Positions 36,082-44,950 of a stretch of DNA of 63,030 nt are shown here, piece by piece (the stretch's first letter is position 1; the number at the start of each line of letters is the position of its first letter). The stretch lies in the NCBI GenBank assembly GCA_012735465.1, contig JAAYHJ010000006.1:1-63030 (forward strand), written 5' to 3'. Source of the stretch: Clostridiaceae bacterium. Lineage in GTDB: Bacteria; Bacillota; Clostridia; SK-Y3. The position numbers and the translations under genes were made by a program. Below the pieces are notes generated by a model, which saw only the letters and a program-made list of their open reading frames with translations, did no database searches and was not told the DNA's origin.

Positions 36082-37104
36082 GTGATAAATTTGACGACTC
36101 TAATATCGGCAGTAATTGTATTTTCATTATTAATTTTCTTTCATGAATTAGGGCATTTTAGTGTTGCAAAGCTTGTGGGAGTAAAGGTACATGAATTTGC
36201 AATAGGCATGGGTCCCAAGCTGTTAAAGCATAAAAAAGGGGAAACGACCTATTCGTTGAGAGCCCTCCCAATAGGTGGCTTTGTAATGATGGAAGGGGAA
36301 ATGGAAGCCTCGGATGATGAAAAGGCTTTTAATAAAAAGCCCATATGGGCAAGGATGGCGGTATTTGTAGCCGGTGCAGTAATGAATTTTGTGCTGGGTT
36401 TTATAATATTTGTAATATTAACTTTAATGCAGCCCGTTGTTACACAGCCCGTTATAGGAGAGCTGACCCCGGGCTTGCCGGCAGAGAAAGCAGGTCTCTT
36501 GCCGGGGGATAGGATTATTAAATTGAATGATTACAAGGTGCATATACAAAATGATGTAAGGTATTTTCTTGATAAGAATGGGGATAAACCTGTTGACATT
36601 ACGGTTTTAAGGAATGGTGAGAAGCTCATATACAGAATTGTTCCTGAATATGACCCCGGATATCAAAGCTACATGATTGGATATACCGCAAAGGGAGTGC
36701 CTAAAAACCTGTTAAACGTTCCTAAAAATGCATTTTATCAGACGGTTTTTTATAGTAAGGTTATTGTGAAATCGCTGGTGGATTTAGTGACAGGGCGCGA
36801 AGCATTAAACCAGCTTTCGGGTCCTGTTGGGATGGTACAGGGTATAGGTACGGCAGCAAGAAGCGGATTTGAGAGTGTGGCCCTTCTTGCCGCATTTATA
36901 AGCATAAACCTTGGGATTTTTAACCTGTTGCCTATTCCGGCGCTGGATGGAAGTAAGATTTTATTCTTGTTAGTGGCAGGAATAAGAAGAAAACCAATTG
37001 ACCCTGAAAAAGAAGGGATAATAACAGTTATTGGTTTTGGCTTCCTAATCTTGCTGCTGATTTATGCAACCTTTAATGATATTCTCAGGATTACGGGGCA
37101 TTAA
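36082..37104 (+). CDS. rseP: Site-2 protease RseP/RasP
   Basis: RasP is a membrane zinc metalloprotease that cleaves anti-sigma factors and signal-peptide remnants inside the membrane. The 340-residue protein has H-E-L-G-H in the first membrane helix (about residues 21-25), a PDZ domain (about 120-205) and the third zinc ligand in N-L-L-P-I-P-A-L-D-G near 290. The start is uncertain: GTG 36082, TTG 36079 and TTG 36091 are all in frame near AAAGG. Confidence 0.95.
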   Translation: MINLTTLISAVIVFSLLIFFHELGHFSVAKLVGVKVHEFAIGMGPKLLKHKKGETTYSLRALPIGGFVMMEGEMEASDDEKAFNKKPIWARMAVFVAGAVMNFVLGFIIFVILTLMQPVVTQPVIGELTPGLPAEKAGLLPGDRIIKLNDYKVHIQNDVRYFLDKNGDKPVDITVLRNGEKLIYRIVPEYDPGYQSYMIGYTAKGVPKNLLNVPKNAFYQTVFYSKVIVKSLVDLVTGREALNQLSGPVGMVQGIGTAARSGFESVALLAAFISINLGIFNLLPIPALDGSKILFLLVAGIRRKPIDPEKEGIITVIGFGFLILLLIYATFNDILRITGH

Positions 37105-37117
37105 GGAGTAACTTAAG

Positions 37118-38182
37118 ATGAACAAATACGTTATACCACGTAAAAATACAAAAGCCGTCAAAGTTGGCAATGTGGTCATAGGGGGCGGTGCGCCCATTTC
37201 CATACAGTCGATGACCAATACGGATACCAGGGACGTTAATGCTACGGTCAGTCAGATAAAGGAGCTGGAACAAGCAGGCTGTGATATTGTACGCATTGCA
37301 ATACCTGACATGGAAGCTGCCCGTGCCGTTGCCCGGATTAAAAAAGAAACTAAGATACCGCTGGTGGCCGATATCCATTTTGATTATCGCTTAGCCCTGG
37401 AATGCATGGAAAGGGGCATAGATAAGATTCGCATTAATCCCGGGAATATAGGTGGCGATGGACCGGTTAGGGAAGTAGCCCGTCTTGCGAAGCAAAGAAA
37501 TATTCCCATACGAATTGGAGTAAATTCCGGTTCTATTGAAAAGGAACTGCTCATAAAATATGGAGGGCCAACCCCTGAGGCAATGGTGGAAAGTGCTTTG
37601 TACCATGTTTCATTGCTCGAGAAGCATGATTTTAATGATATAGTTTTGTCCCTGAAGGCATCCAGCGTACCCATGATGATAGAGGCTTACCGCCTGATTT
37701 CACAAAAAACCAATTACCCCCTGCATTTGGGAGTTACGGAGGCCGGAACCTATTGGTCAGGTGCTATAAAATCTTCCATCGGAATTGGAACATTGTTGAT
37801 GGAAGGAATAGGGGATACGATAAGGGTATCCCTTACCGGTTCACCGGTGGAAGAGGTAAAAACTGCCATACAGATATTGAAATCCCTTGGCCTTAGGGAA
37901 AAGGGAGTGGAAATAATTTCATGTCCAACCTGCGGGCGCTGTGGAATCGATTTGGTTGGCATAGCCAATGAAATAGAGAAAAGGGTCAGCAATGTTGACA
38001 AGAATATAAAGATTGCTGTAATGGGGTGCGCAGTCAATGGTCCCGGGGAGGCAAGGGAAGCGGATGTAGGCATTGCCGGGGGAAATGGAGTTGGGTTAAT
38101 ATTCAGAAAAGGAGAAATAATTAAGAAAGTGCCGGAACAAGAGCTGGTTGAGGCACTTATGAGAGAGATCGAAAGCATTTAA
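37118..38182 (+). CDS. ispG: 4-hydroxy-3-methylbut-2-enyl diphosphate synthase IspG
   Basis: IspG (GcpE) converts MEcPP to HMBPP in the MEP pathway using a [4Fe-4S] cluster. The 354-residue protein has a TIM-barrel part and the cluster ligands C269, C272 (C-P-T-C-G-R-C-G), C304 and E311 (M-G-C-A-V-N-G-P-G-E). All ligands are intact. It is the short bacterial form without the extra inserted domain. Confidence 0.97.
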   Translation: MNKYVIPRKNTKAVKVGNVVIGGGAPISIQSMTNTDTRDVNATVSQIKELEQAGCDIVRIAIPDMEAARAVARIKKETKIPLVADIHFDYRLALECMERGIDKIRINPGNIGGDGPVREVARLAKQRNIPIRIGVNSGSIEKELLIKYGGPTPEAMVESALYHVSLLEKHDFNDIVLSLKASSVPMMIEAYRLISQKTNYPLHLGVTEAGTYWSGAIKSSIGIGTLLMEGIGDTIRVSLTGSPVEEVKTAIQILKSLGLREKGVEIISCPTCGRCGIDLVGIANEIEKRVSNVDKNIKIAVMGCAVNGPGEAREADVGIAGGNGVGLIFRKGEIIKKVPEQELVEALMREIESI

Positions 38183-38217
38183 GCATTTAGACAAGGCCAA
38201 GAAGGAAGGATGAATAA

Positions 38218-38859
38218 ATGCGTATTTGTGCTATAATACCGGCATATAATGAAGTACGTACCATAGGAGAAGTGGTTAGTGTTACATCCCATGTTCCTGA
38301 AATTAAAGAAGTCATTGTTGTAAGCGATGGCTCCACCGATGGAACTGCAGAGTTGGCAAGGCAGTGCGGAGCAAAGGTGATAGAGCTTGGGGAAAATGTG
38401 GGTAAAGGTGGTGCGATGAAGATAGGCCTGGACCATTGTAGCGCAGATATAGTATTGTTTTTGGATGCAGATTTAATTGGCTTAAATGAGAACCATGTAA
38501 TAAAACTTTTGCGTCCCGTTATGGATGGAGAGGTGGATATGACCATTGGCGTCTTTAGAGGCGGACGCTTTACAACGGATATTGCCCAAAAGGTTTCACC
38601 TTTTTTATCCGGGCAGAGGGCTGTGCGAAAAAGCGTATTGGACCGGATGAACAATATGGAAATCACAAAATTTGGCGTTGAAGTTGCGTTGACCAGCTTT
38701 GTCAGAAAAAATAATATTGCCTATAAAAAAGTGGTACTGGAACAAATGTCCCATGTAATGAAAGAAGAAAAACTGGGTTGGAAAAAAGGAGTACAAGCCC
38801 GGCTTAAAATGTACTGGGAAATCATGAAAGGTATTTATATTGCAAGGAGTGAAGAGTAA
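38218..38859 (+). CDS. Family 2 glycosyltransferase
   Basis: The 213-residue protein is a GT-A fold glycosyltransferase: I-I-P-A-Y-N-E at 6-12, V-S-D-G-S-T-D-G at 35-42, N-V-G-K-G-G-A-M near 60 and the D-x-D metal motif in F-L-D-A-D near 81-85. No membrane segment is present, so it is cytosolic or peripheral. It resembles the dolichyl-phosphate-mannose synthase/glucosyl-3-phosphoglycerate synthase branch, but donor and acceptor cannot be assigned. It stands between ispG and polC and has its own AAGGAAGGATG site. Confidence 0.85.
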   Translation: MRICAIIPAYNEVRTIGEVVSVTSHVPEIKEVIVVSDGSTDGTAELARQCGAKVIELGENVGKGGAMKIGLDHCSADIVLFLDADLIGLNENHVIKLLRPVMDGEVDMTIGVFRGGRFTTDIAQKVSPFLSGQRAVRKSVLDRMNNMEITKFGVEVALTSFVRKNNIAYKKVVLEQMSHVMKEEKLGWKKGVQARLKMYWEIMKGIYIARSEE

Positions 38860-38871
38860 AGGAGAAAAAAA

Positions 38872-41800
38872 ATGTCAGTTCATGCATCCAATCCTTTAAA
38901 CATACTGCATTTATTTCCAAATGTTGCATTCAGCGAATCGGCTATAAAAGTTTTAAAAGATTCAAAAATTTTATCTGTCAAGGTATACAGGAAAACCCGA
39001 AAAGTTCATCTTGTTATTGGCCTTAAAGACTTATTGGATAAGTGGTATGTTGATGAAATGAAAAACAGTATAAAAACAGCATACCACCTTTCTGATGTAC
39101 GGATAAATATAAAATACCTGGACCTGCCGCAAAAGGAATCTGCATTGCAGGATTATTATAAGAGCATCCTTTATTACCTGCAAAACCAGTTTCCCATTTG
39201 TCGTAGCTTATTGTTTGGAAGTACATGCCAATATAAAGACGGAAGGCTTGAAATTTTTATTAAATATGGTGGTGGGAAGCTGCTTGAAAAAAGCGGATGC
39301 GCCGGACATGTGGAAAAGCTAATCAAAGAAGAATTTGGACTCGATGTGTCAGTGGAGTTTATCGAGAAGCATGAAGAGGAAGAAGGCTCGGACGATTATC
39401 TTGATTTTAAAGAAAAGCAGGAAATTCAGATTGTAAATGAAATAATAGCGGCTAATGGTAAAGAAGGCAAGGAAGATGGCATTTCGTCGGGGAAAAAACA
39501 GGATGTTTCCGAATCTCCGGTTATTTTGGGGAAGCCCTTTAAAGGGGACAGCATACCTATTTCTTCCGTCACTTCAGAATCCGGAAAGGTTGTACTGGAA
39601 GGGGATGTATTTTCCAAAGAAATTAAGGAGACTAAAGGAGAAAAAGTTATTGTCTCCTTTGATATTACCGATTATTCCAGTTCCATTACCGCAAAATTCT
39701 TTATTGATAAGGATAAATCCAAGGAAATTGATGATAGATTAAAGACAGGAATACGTGTAAGAGTTAGGGGAGAAGCCCAATATGATAAATATGCCCGTGA
39801 AATAATTGTTTTAACCTATGACATTATGCAGGTTGAGAAAAAAGAAAAAAAGGATGGGGCGAAAAAGAAAAGGGTTGAACTGCATTTGCATACCCAGATG
39901 AGCGCGATGGACGGGGTTTCTTCCGTAACCGACCTGGTCAAAAGGGCAGCCCAATGGGGGCATCCTGCCATTGCCGTTACCGACCATGGCGTTGTGCAGG
40001 CATTTCCTGAAGCTTGTGAAGCAGGTAAAAAGAACAATATTAAGATAATTTATGGAGTGGAGTGCTATCTCGTTGATGACAGCATACCGGTTGTATATAA
40101 TGCTAAGGATGAAACTCTGGACGATGGCTTTGTGGTGTTTGACATTGAGACAACCGGGTTAAATGCCCAAAAGGATGCGATAATAGAAATTGGTGCAGTA
40201 AAGGTACAAGGGAATAAGGTTGTAGACAGATTTAATTCTTTTGTAAACCCTCAAAGGAATATACCTGATAAAATATCGGAACTTACGGGTATTACGGATG
40301 AAATGGTAAAAGAAGCACCTTCTATAAGGGAAGTTTTGCCTGCTTTTTTTGATTTTTGCAGAAATAGCGTTTTGGTTGCTCATAATGCCCAGTTTGACGT
40401 TGGTTTTATAAAGGAAAATGCAAAAAGCCTGGGACTTTCCTTTGAATACTCCTACTTAGATACTCTTCAGTTATGCCGTGCCTTATTCCCTGAACTGAAA
40501 AGCCACAAGCTAAATGTGGTTGCCAAGCATCTGAACGTATCATTGGAAAAACACCATCGGGCAGTGGACGATGCAGGAGCGACCGCAGAGATATTTATAA
40601 AGTGCATGGAGATTTTAAAAGGTAAAAACATATCTTTTTTAAAGGAAATAAATTCTGCACTTTCGGAAGTAAAAGATATAAAGCATATGAACTCATACCA
40701 TGCTGTTATCCTTGTAAAAGATTATACGGGGCTAAAGAATTTATACAAGATTATTTCCGAGTCCCATTTGAATTACTTTTATAAAAAGCCAAGGGTACCA
40801 AAAAGTTTGTACATGCAATATAAGGAAGGGCTTATTATTGGTTCAGGTTGTGAGTCAGGGGAATTGTACCGGGCTGTACTGGAAGGTAAACCTCCCGAAA
40901 AAATAATTGAGATAGCAAAGTTTTATGATTACTTAGAGATACAGCCTCTTGGAAACAACCAGTTTTTAATTGATACCGAAAAGGTTCAAAATCTGGAACA
41001 GCTAAAGGATATCAATAGGGAAATAGTACGTTATGGAGAAAAATTAAATAAACCGGTGGTGGCCACATGTGATGTTCATTTTTTGGATCCCCAGGATGAG
41101 GTGTTTCGCAGGATTCTGATGGCCGGCCAGGGTTACAGCGATGCGGATAAACAAGCCCCCTTATATTTCAGGACCACTGATGAAATGTTGGAGGAGTTTA
41201 GCTACCTCGGTAGTGAAAAGGCGTGGGAGGTAGTGGTTGAAAACACCAATAAAATTGCGGAATCCATTGAAAACATAATGCCAATCCCTGATGGTACCTT
41301 TCCACCGGAAATTGAAGGGGCGGAGCAGGAAATACAAGACTTGTCCGTCTCCAGGGCGGTGGAGATTTACGGCGACCCGTTGCCGGAGATTGTACAAAAA
41401 AGAATGGAAAAGGAGCTTCATTCCATCATAAAAAATGGTTTTTCAGTAATGTATATCATTGCCCAAAAGCTGGTGGCAAAGTCATTGAGCGATGGTTACC
41501 TGGTAGGCTCAAGGGGGTCGGTGGGTTCTTCCTTTGTGGCATTCTTGATAGGGATTACGGAGGTAAATGCCCTTCCACCCCATTATGTTTGCCTGGAGTG
41601 CAAATATTCCGAATTTATTACCGATGGTTCCGTCGGGTCAGGGGTTGACATGCCGGACAAAGAATGTCCCCGATGCGGAAAACCCTTATATAAGGATGGT
41701 CATGATATCCCCTTTGAAACCTACCTTGGATTTGGCGGGGATAAGGAGCCGGATATAGATTTAAACTTTTCCGGGGAATACCAGCCCATAGCCCATAAGT

Positions 41801-43185
41801 ATACGGAAGAGCTGTTCGGGGAAGGACATGTGTTTAGAGCCGGAACAATAGGTACCATAGCAGAAAAGACTGCTTATGGTTTTGTAAAAAAATACCTTGA
41901 AGAAAGGAATATGGTTGTCCATAATGCGGAGATCAACCGTTTGGTTAAAGGGTGTACGGGAGTAAAACGTACAACCGGCCAGCATCCGGGAGGCGTTATG
42001 ATTGTGCCCAGAAAAAATGAGATATATGAGTTTTGCCCTATTCAGCGGCCGGCAGATGATGTGAATTCCAATGTTATAACCACCCATTTTGATTACCATT
42101 CCATAAGCGGCCGATTGTTAAAGCTGGATATACTGGGGCATGACGACCCAACCATGATAAAGATGCTGGAGGACCTTACCGGGGTGGATGCAAGAAAAAT
42201 ACCCATTGGCGATCCGGATACCATGAGCATTTTTACCAGTACCAAGGCATTGGGGATTACACCGGAGGATATTAACTGTGAAGTGGGTACCTTTGCCATA
42301 CCCGAGTTTGGTACGAAATTTGTGCGCCAGATGCTGGTGGATACACGACCTAAGACCTTTGCAGAGCTCGTGAGGATTAGTGGGTTATCCCATGGTACCG
42401 ATGTATGGCTGAACAATGCACAAGATTTGGTGCGTAATGGCATTGCCACTCTTTCCGAAGTAATATGTACCCGGGATGATATCATGGTGTATTTAATGTA
42501 TAAGGGACTGGCACCTAAGCATGCTTTTAAGATTATGGAAAGTGTGCGTAAAGGGAAAGGGCTTAAAGAAGAAGACGAGGCAGCAATGCGTGAGAACAAT
42601 GTTCCGGAATGGTATATTGAATCTTGTAAAAAAATAAAATACATGTTCCCGAAGGCTCATGCTGTAGCCTACGTCACCATGGCCTTTAGGATTGCATATT
42701 TTAAAGTGCACTATCCGGTGGAGTTTTACATTGCTTACTTTACCGTAAGGGCTGATGATTTTGATGCCGAGCTTATGACCCATGGAGTGGATAAGGTGAG
42801 AAGAAAGATAAAGGAACTTGAGGCTAAGGGCAATGATATGAGCGCAAAAGAAAAAAATATACTGACAATACTGGAAGTGTGCAATGAGATGTACAGCCGT
42901 GGTATAAACTTTTTACCTGTGGATTTATACAAGTCCGATGCAACTAAATTTCTTAAGACCGAAAAAGGGATACTGCCACCCCTTAGTGCATTACAGGGAG
43001 TTGGGGAATCGGCAGCAAAGAGTATCGTGGAGGCCAGGAAAAAAGGTAAATTTACTTCAATAGATGATCTAAGGATTCGAGCAAAGGTGAGTAAAGCAGT
43101 AATAGAAGTTTTACAACAACATGGGTGCCTGAAAGGTTTACCTGAAAGCAGCCAGTTGGACTTATTTTCATTGGGTTTAATATAA
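38872..43185 (+). CDS. polC: DNA polymerase III PolC (Gram-positive type)
   Basis: PolC is the main replicative polymerase of low-GC Gram-positives. The 1437-residue protein has an N-terminal domain, an OB fold (about 235-325), a PHP domain beginning R-V-E-L-H-L-H-T (about 335), an inserted 3'-5' proofreading exonuclease starting F-D-I-E-T-T-G-L (about 423), a zinc-binding C-x-x-C pair set (about 906-936), the polymerase core with G-S-R-G-S-V-G-S-S and the catalytic D-I-D-L-N-F near 961, and C-terminal DNA/clamp-binding parts. No intein or frameshift is seen. It follows the GT2 gene by 12 bases. Confidence 0.98.
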   Translation: MSVHASNPLNILHLFPNVAFSESAIKVLKDSKILSVKVYRKTRKVHLVIGLKDLLDKWYVDEMKNSIKTAYHLSDVRINIKYLDLPQKESALQDYYKSILYYLQNQFPICRSLLFGSTCQYKDGRLEIFIKYGGGKLLEKSGCAGHVEKLIKEEFGLDVSVEFIEKHEEEEGSDDYLDFKEKQEIQIVNEIIAANGKEGKEDGISSGKKQDVSESPVILGKPFKGDSIPISSVTSESGKVVLEGDVFSKEIKETKGEKVIVSFDITDYSSSITAKFFIDKDKSKEIDDRLKTGIRVRVRGEAQYDKYAREIIVLTYDIMQVEKKEKKDGAKKKRVELHLHTQMSAMDGVSSVTDLVKRAAQWGHPAIAVTDHGVVQAFPEACEAGKKNNIKIIYGVECYLVDDSIPVVYNAKDETLDDGFVVFDIETTGLNAQKDAIIEIGAVKVQGNKVVDRFNSFVNPQRNIPDKISELTGITDEMVKEAPSIREVLPAFFDFCRNSVLVAHNAQFDVGFIKENAKSLGLSFEYSYLDTLQLCRALFPELKSHKLNVVAKHLNVSLEKHHRAVDDAGATAEIFIKCMEILKGKNISFLKEINSALSEVKDIKHMNSYHAVILVKDYTGLKNLYKIISESHLNYFYKKPRVPKSLYMQYKEGLIIGSGCESGELYRAVLEGKPPEKIIEIAKFYDYLEIQPLGNNQFLIDTEKVQNLEQLKDINREIVRYGEKLNKPVVATCDVHFLDPQDEVFRRILMAGQGYSDADKQAPLYFRTTDEMLEEFSYLGSEKAWEVVVENTNKIAESIENIMPIPDGTFPPEIEGAEQEIQDLSVSRAVEIYGDPLPEIVQKRMEKELHSIIKNGFSVMYIIAQKLVAKSLSDGYLVGSRGSVGSSFVAFLIGITEVNALPPHYVCLECKYSEFITDGSVGSGVDMPDKECPRCGKPLYKDGHDIPFETYLGFGGDKEPDIDLNFSGEYQPIAHKYTEELFGEGHVFRAGTIGTIAEKTAYGFVKKYLEERNMVVHNAEINRLVKGCTGVKRTTGQHPGGVMIVPRKNEIYEFCPIQRPADDVNSNVITTHFDYHSISGRLLKLDILGHDDPTMIKMLEDLTGVDARKIPIGDPDTMSIFTSTKALGITPEDINCEVGTFAIPEFGTKFVRQMLVDTRPKTFAELVRISGLSHGTDVWLNNAQDLVRNGIATLSEVICTRDDIMVYLMYKGLAPKHAFKIMESVRKGKGLKEEDEAAMRENNVPEWYIESCKKIKYMFPKAHAVAYVTMAFRIAYFKVHYPVEFYIAYFTVRADDFDAELMTHGVDKVRRKIKELEAKGNDMSAKEKNILTILEVCNEMYSRGINFLPVDLYKSDATKFLKTEKGILPPLSALQGVGESAAKSIVEARKKGKFTSIDDLRIRAKVSKAVIEVLQQHGCLKGLPESSQLDLFSLGLI

Positions 43186-43196
43186 GGGGGTTGATT

Positions 43197-43793
43197 ATGA
43201 ACAAATGGATTAGAAACACTTTAATAATTTTAGTTGTTGCGCTTGTTTCTAGCGGTTTAGGGATTTATGTGGCAAGAATGGATTTTTTTATGGAAAAGCC
43301 AAAGGAAGTGGACACCTCAACCATTGCTAATGAGATGAAAAAAATTGCTGAGCTGGCAACATATGAGTATACATATACGGATGTGGTATTTGTAAAAGCA
43401 GATAAAAAATTTAACGGAATAACCCTTCCTCTCACCAAGACATCTTTTTTGGCAAAGTATGACGGATACATTAAAGCAGGGGTTAATTTACAGGATGCGG
43501 AAATAGAGGTAAATGAGGAGCTTAATGAAATTACCATAAAGGTTGGCAAGTCGGTGATTTTGGAAAACGTAGTTGATACCGACAGTATTGAAGTGCTTGA
43601 TGAAAAAAGTTCACTTTTTAATAAACTGGAAACACAGGAAAAGATAGAAGAAATAAATGCCAATAAAAAGAAAATGGAAGAAAAAATAATTGCAGGGGGA
43701 TTCTTAGATAAGGCAGATGAAAATACAAGATTGTTGCTTGAGAGTACGTTTAAAATGGCAGGTTTTGATAAGGTAAATGTTGTATTTAAATAA
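43197..43793 (+). CDS. DUF4230 membrane-anchored protein
   Basis: The 198-residue product has an N-terminal membrane anchor (about 6-26) and an external domain of the DUF4230 type (Y-E-Y-T-Y-T-D-V and F-L-A-K-Y-D-G-Y-I-K-A-G-V), ending in an amphipathic charged helix. The role of the family is not known. ATG at 43197 follows AAGGGGG. It is the last + strand gene before a terminator shared with the small convergent gene. Confidence 0.8.
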   Translation: MNKWIRNTLIILVVALVSSGLGIYVARMDFFMEKPKEVDTSTIANEMKKIAELATYEYTYTDVVFVKADKKFNGITLPLTKTSFLAKYDGYIKAGVNLQDAEIEVNEELNEITIKVGKSVILENVVDTDSIEVLDEKSSLFNKLETQEKIEEINANKKKMEEKIIAGGFLDKADENTRLLLESTFKMAGFDKVNVVFK

Positions 43794-43803
43794 GCCCGGG
43801 CAG

Positions 43804-43837
43804 AAAACAAGCAGGAATTATCCTGCTTGTTTTTTTA
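43804..43837. terminator. Bidirectional terminator between convergent genes
   Basis: A 13-base stem (43804-43816 with 43821-43833) with loop ATTA has an A-run on one side and a T-run on the other. It serves the DUF4230 gene and the minus-strand small gene ending at 43835. Confidence 0.85.
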
Positions 43838-43987
43838 AAATAATGCAGGAAACAAACCTCTTAAGAAAGCTGCTGATATAATAAATGCGGCAAAAAAAAT
43901 AGCAATTTTGATGATAAGCTTCAATGTTTTAGAAATGAAACCCAGTACCATGAATGAGATTAAGGCTGCGATGATATATCCCGTCAC
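43835..43987 (-). CDS. Small hydrophobic protein, 50 residues, on the minus strand
   Basis: This short gene is the main content of the 340-base gap after the DUF4230 gene. It encodes 50 residues, starting M-T-G-Y-I-I-A-A-L-I and ending F-P-A-L-F, with two hydrophobic segments (about 4-18 and 23-42) separated by a basic K-x-x-K turn. A GTG start has AGGGGTG seven bases upstream, a TTGTAT-17-TATAAT promoter lies about 35 bases before the start, and it ends at the bidirectional terminator. These signals together make a real gene likely. I do not recognise the product. Confidence 0.7.
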   Translation of the reverse strand: MTGYIIAALISFMVLGFISKTLKLIIKIAIFFAAFIISAAFLRGLFPALF

Positions 43988-44019
43988 AATAACACCCCTA
44001 TTCAAATAATTCTTAGTAT

Positions 44020-44048
44020 ATTATATAGGACCAAAGAGTCTTATACAA
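44020..44048 (-). promoter_or_regulatory. Promoter for the small minus-strand gene
   Basis: On the minus strand TTGTAT (44048-44043), 17 bases and a perfect TATAAT (44025-44020) lead toward the 50-residue gene. Confidence 0.65.
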
Positions 44049-44135
44049 CAAAAATTCAAATCTTTTCATTGAATGTTTTATTTATTATGTAAAACAATAA
44101 ATAGAGGTAAATTTTATTTTTGGGGTGGTAATTAA

Positions 44136-44810
44136 ATGAATAAAAGAAGGATTGTATTTTTATCAATATGCACCTTGGCCATTGTTATTTTTGCCATATC
44201 CTGTTCAAGTAAGAGGCCTGAATCGAAAAAAACACCATCACCTAAACAAATTGCTACGCCGGCACCGGAGCCAAAGCCTGAACCAAAGCCGGAGCCGCAG
44301 CCACAACCTGAGCCTCAACCGGAGCCTGAACCACAACAACCGCAGCAGCCTGCCGGAGAGTTGGAGGTGATAGCTTCTTTTGAGACGACAATCCTGGATA
44401 TGAGCGAATCCAGGCTGAATAATATAAATATTGCATCACAAAAAATAACCGGGCATATTGTGCAACCGGGAGAAGTATTTTCCTTTAATGAGGTTGTCGG
44501 AGAGCGAACGTCTGAAAGAGGATTTCAAAAAGCCACGGCCATTATAAGAGAAGAAAAGGTGTATGAAGAAGGTGGCGGGGTATGCCAGGTCAGCAGCACC
44601 TTGTATAATGCTGCACTAAAAGCAGGAATGGAGATTATTGAAAGGCATTCCCATTCAAGGGATGTTCACTATATTCCGCAGGGCCAGGATGCGGCAGTAT
44701 CCTATGGCTATAAGGATTTTAAGTTTAGAAATACCAAAGATTTTCCCATCAGGACGGAAGCCTATGTTAAGGGCAATAAAATGATAGCAGCCATTTTGCG
44801 TGCAGAATAA
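44136..44810 (+). CDS. VanW-domain lipoprotein
   Basis: The 224-residue protein has an N-terminal lipoprotein signal with lipobox cysteine C23 (A-I-S-C), a proline/glutamate/glutamine/lysine-rich linker (about 28-75, repeated P-E-P-K and P-E-P-Q units) that may span the wall, and a VanW domain (about 80-224) with the conserved E-V-F-S-F-N and G-G-G-V-C-Q-V-S-S-T-L-Y-N. VanW proteins are common in Firmicutes; their activity is not known and most have nothing to do with vancomycin resistance. It is monocistronic between two hairpins. Confidence 0.9.
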   Translation: MNKRRIVFLSICTLAIVIFAISCSSKRPESKKTPSPKQIATPAPEPKPEPKPEPQPQPEPQPEPEPQQPQQPAGELEVIASFETTILDMSESRLNNINIASQKITGHIVQPGEVFSFNEVVGERTSERGFQKATAIIREEKVYEEGGGVCQVSSTLYNAALKAGMEIIERHSHSRDVHYIPQGQDAAVSYGYKDFKFRNTKDFPIRTEAYVKGNKMIAAILRAE

Positions 44811-44811
44811 A

Positions 44812-44845
44812 AATGTATTGGGTGAAAATATCGCCCAATACATTG
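44812..44845 (+). terminator. Terminator after the VanW gene
   Basis: AATGTATTGGG-type arms at 44812-44822 and 44834-44844 pair over 11 bases, two bases after the stop codon. The U-tract is weak (GTTTAT). Confidence 0.6.
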
Positions 44846-44878
44846 TTTATACCTTATAAAATGAAAATCTTAATTTGC

Positions 44879-44907
44879 TTGCAATAATATTTTTTATTTA
44901 TTATCAT
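44879..44907 (+). promoter_or_regulatory. Probable promoter for the TPR gene
   Basis: TTGCAA (44879-44884), 17-base spacer, TATCAT (44902-44907), about 45 bases before the coding start. Confidence 0.5.
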
Positions 44908-44950
44908 AAATTAAAAGGGTATATATCATAATAAAGGTGAAGATGTAAAA

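Noticed and set aside
44254-44360. Repeat array (CRISPR-like) in the VanW gene
   Set aside because: The repeats are in-frame codon repeats for P-E-P units of 6-12 bases with no spacers.
44152-44370. Second + strand frame in the VanW gene with serine/arginine/histidine/leucine repeats
   Set aside because: It is an out-of-frame reading of the proline/glutamate codon repeats of the linker.
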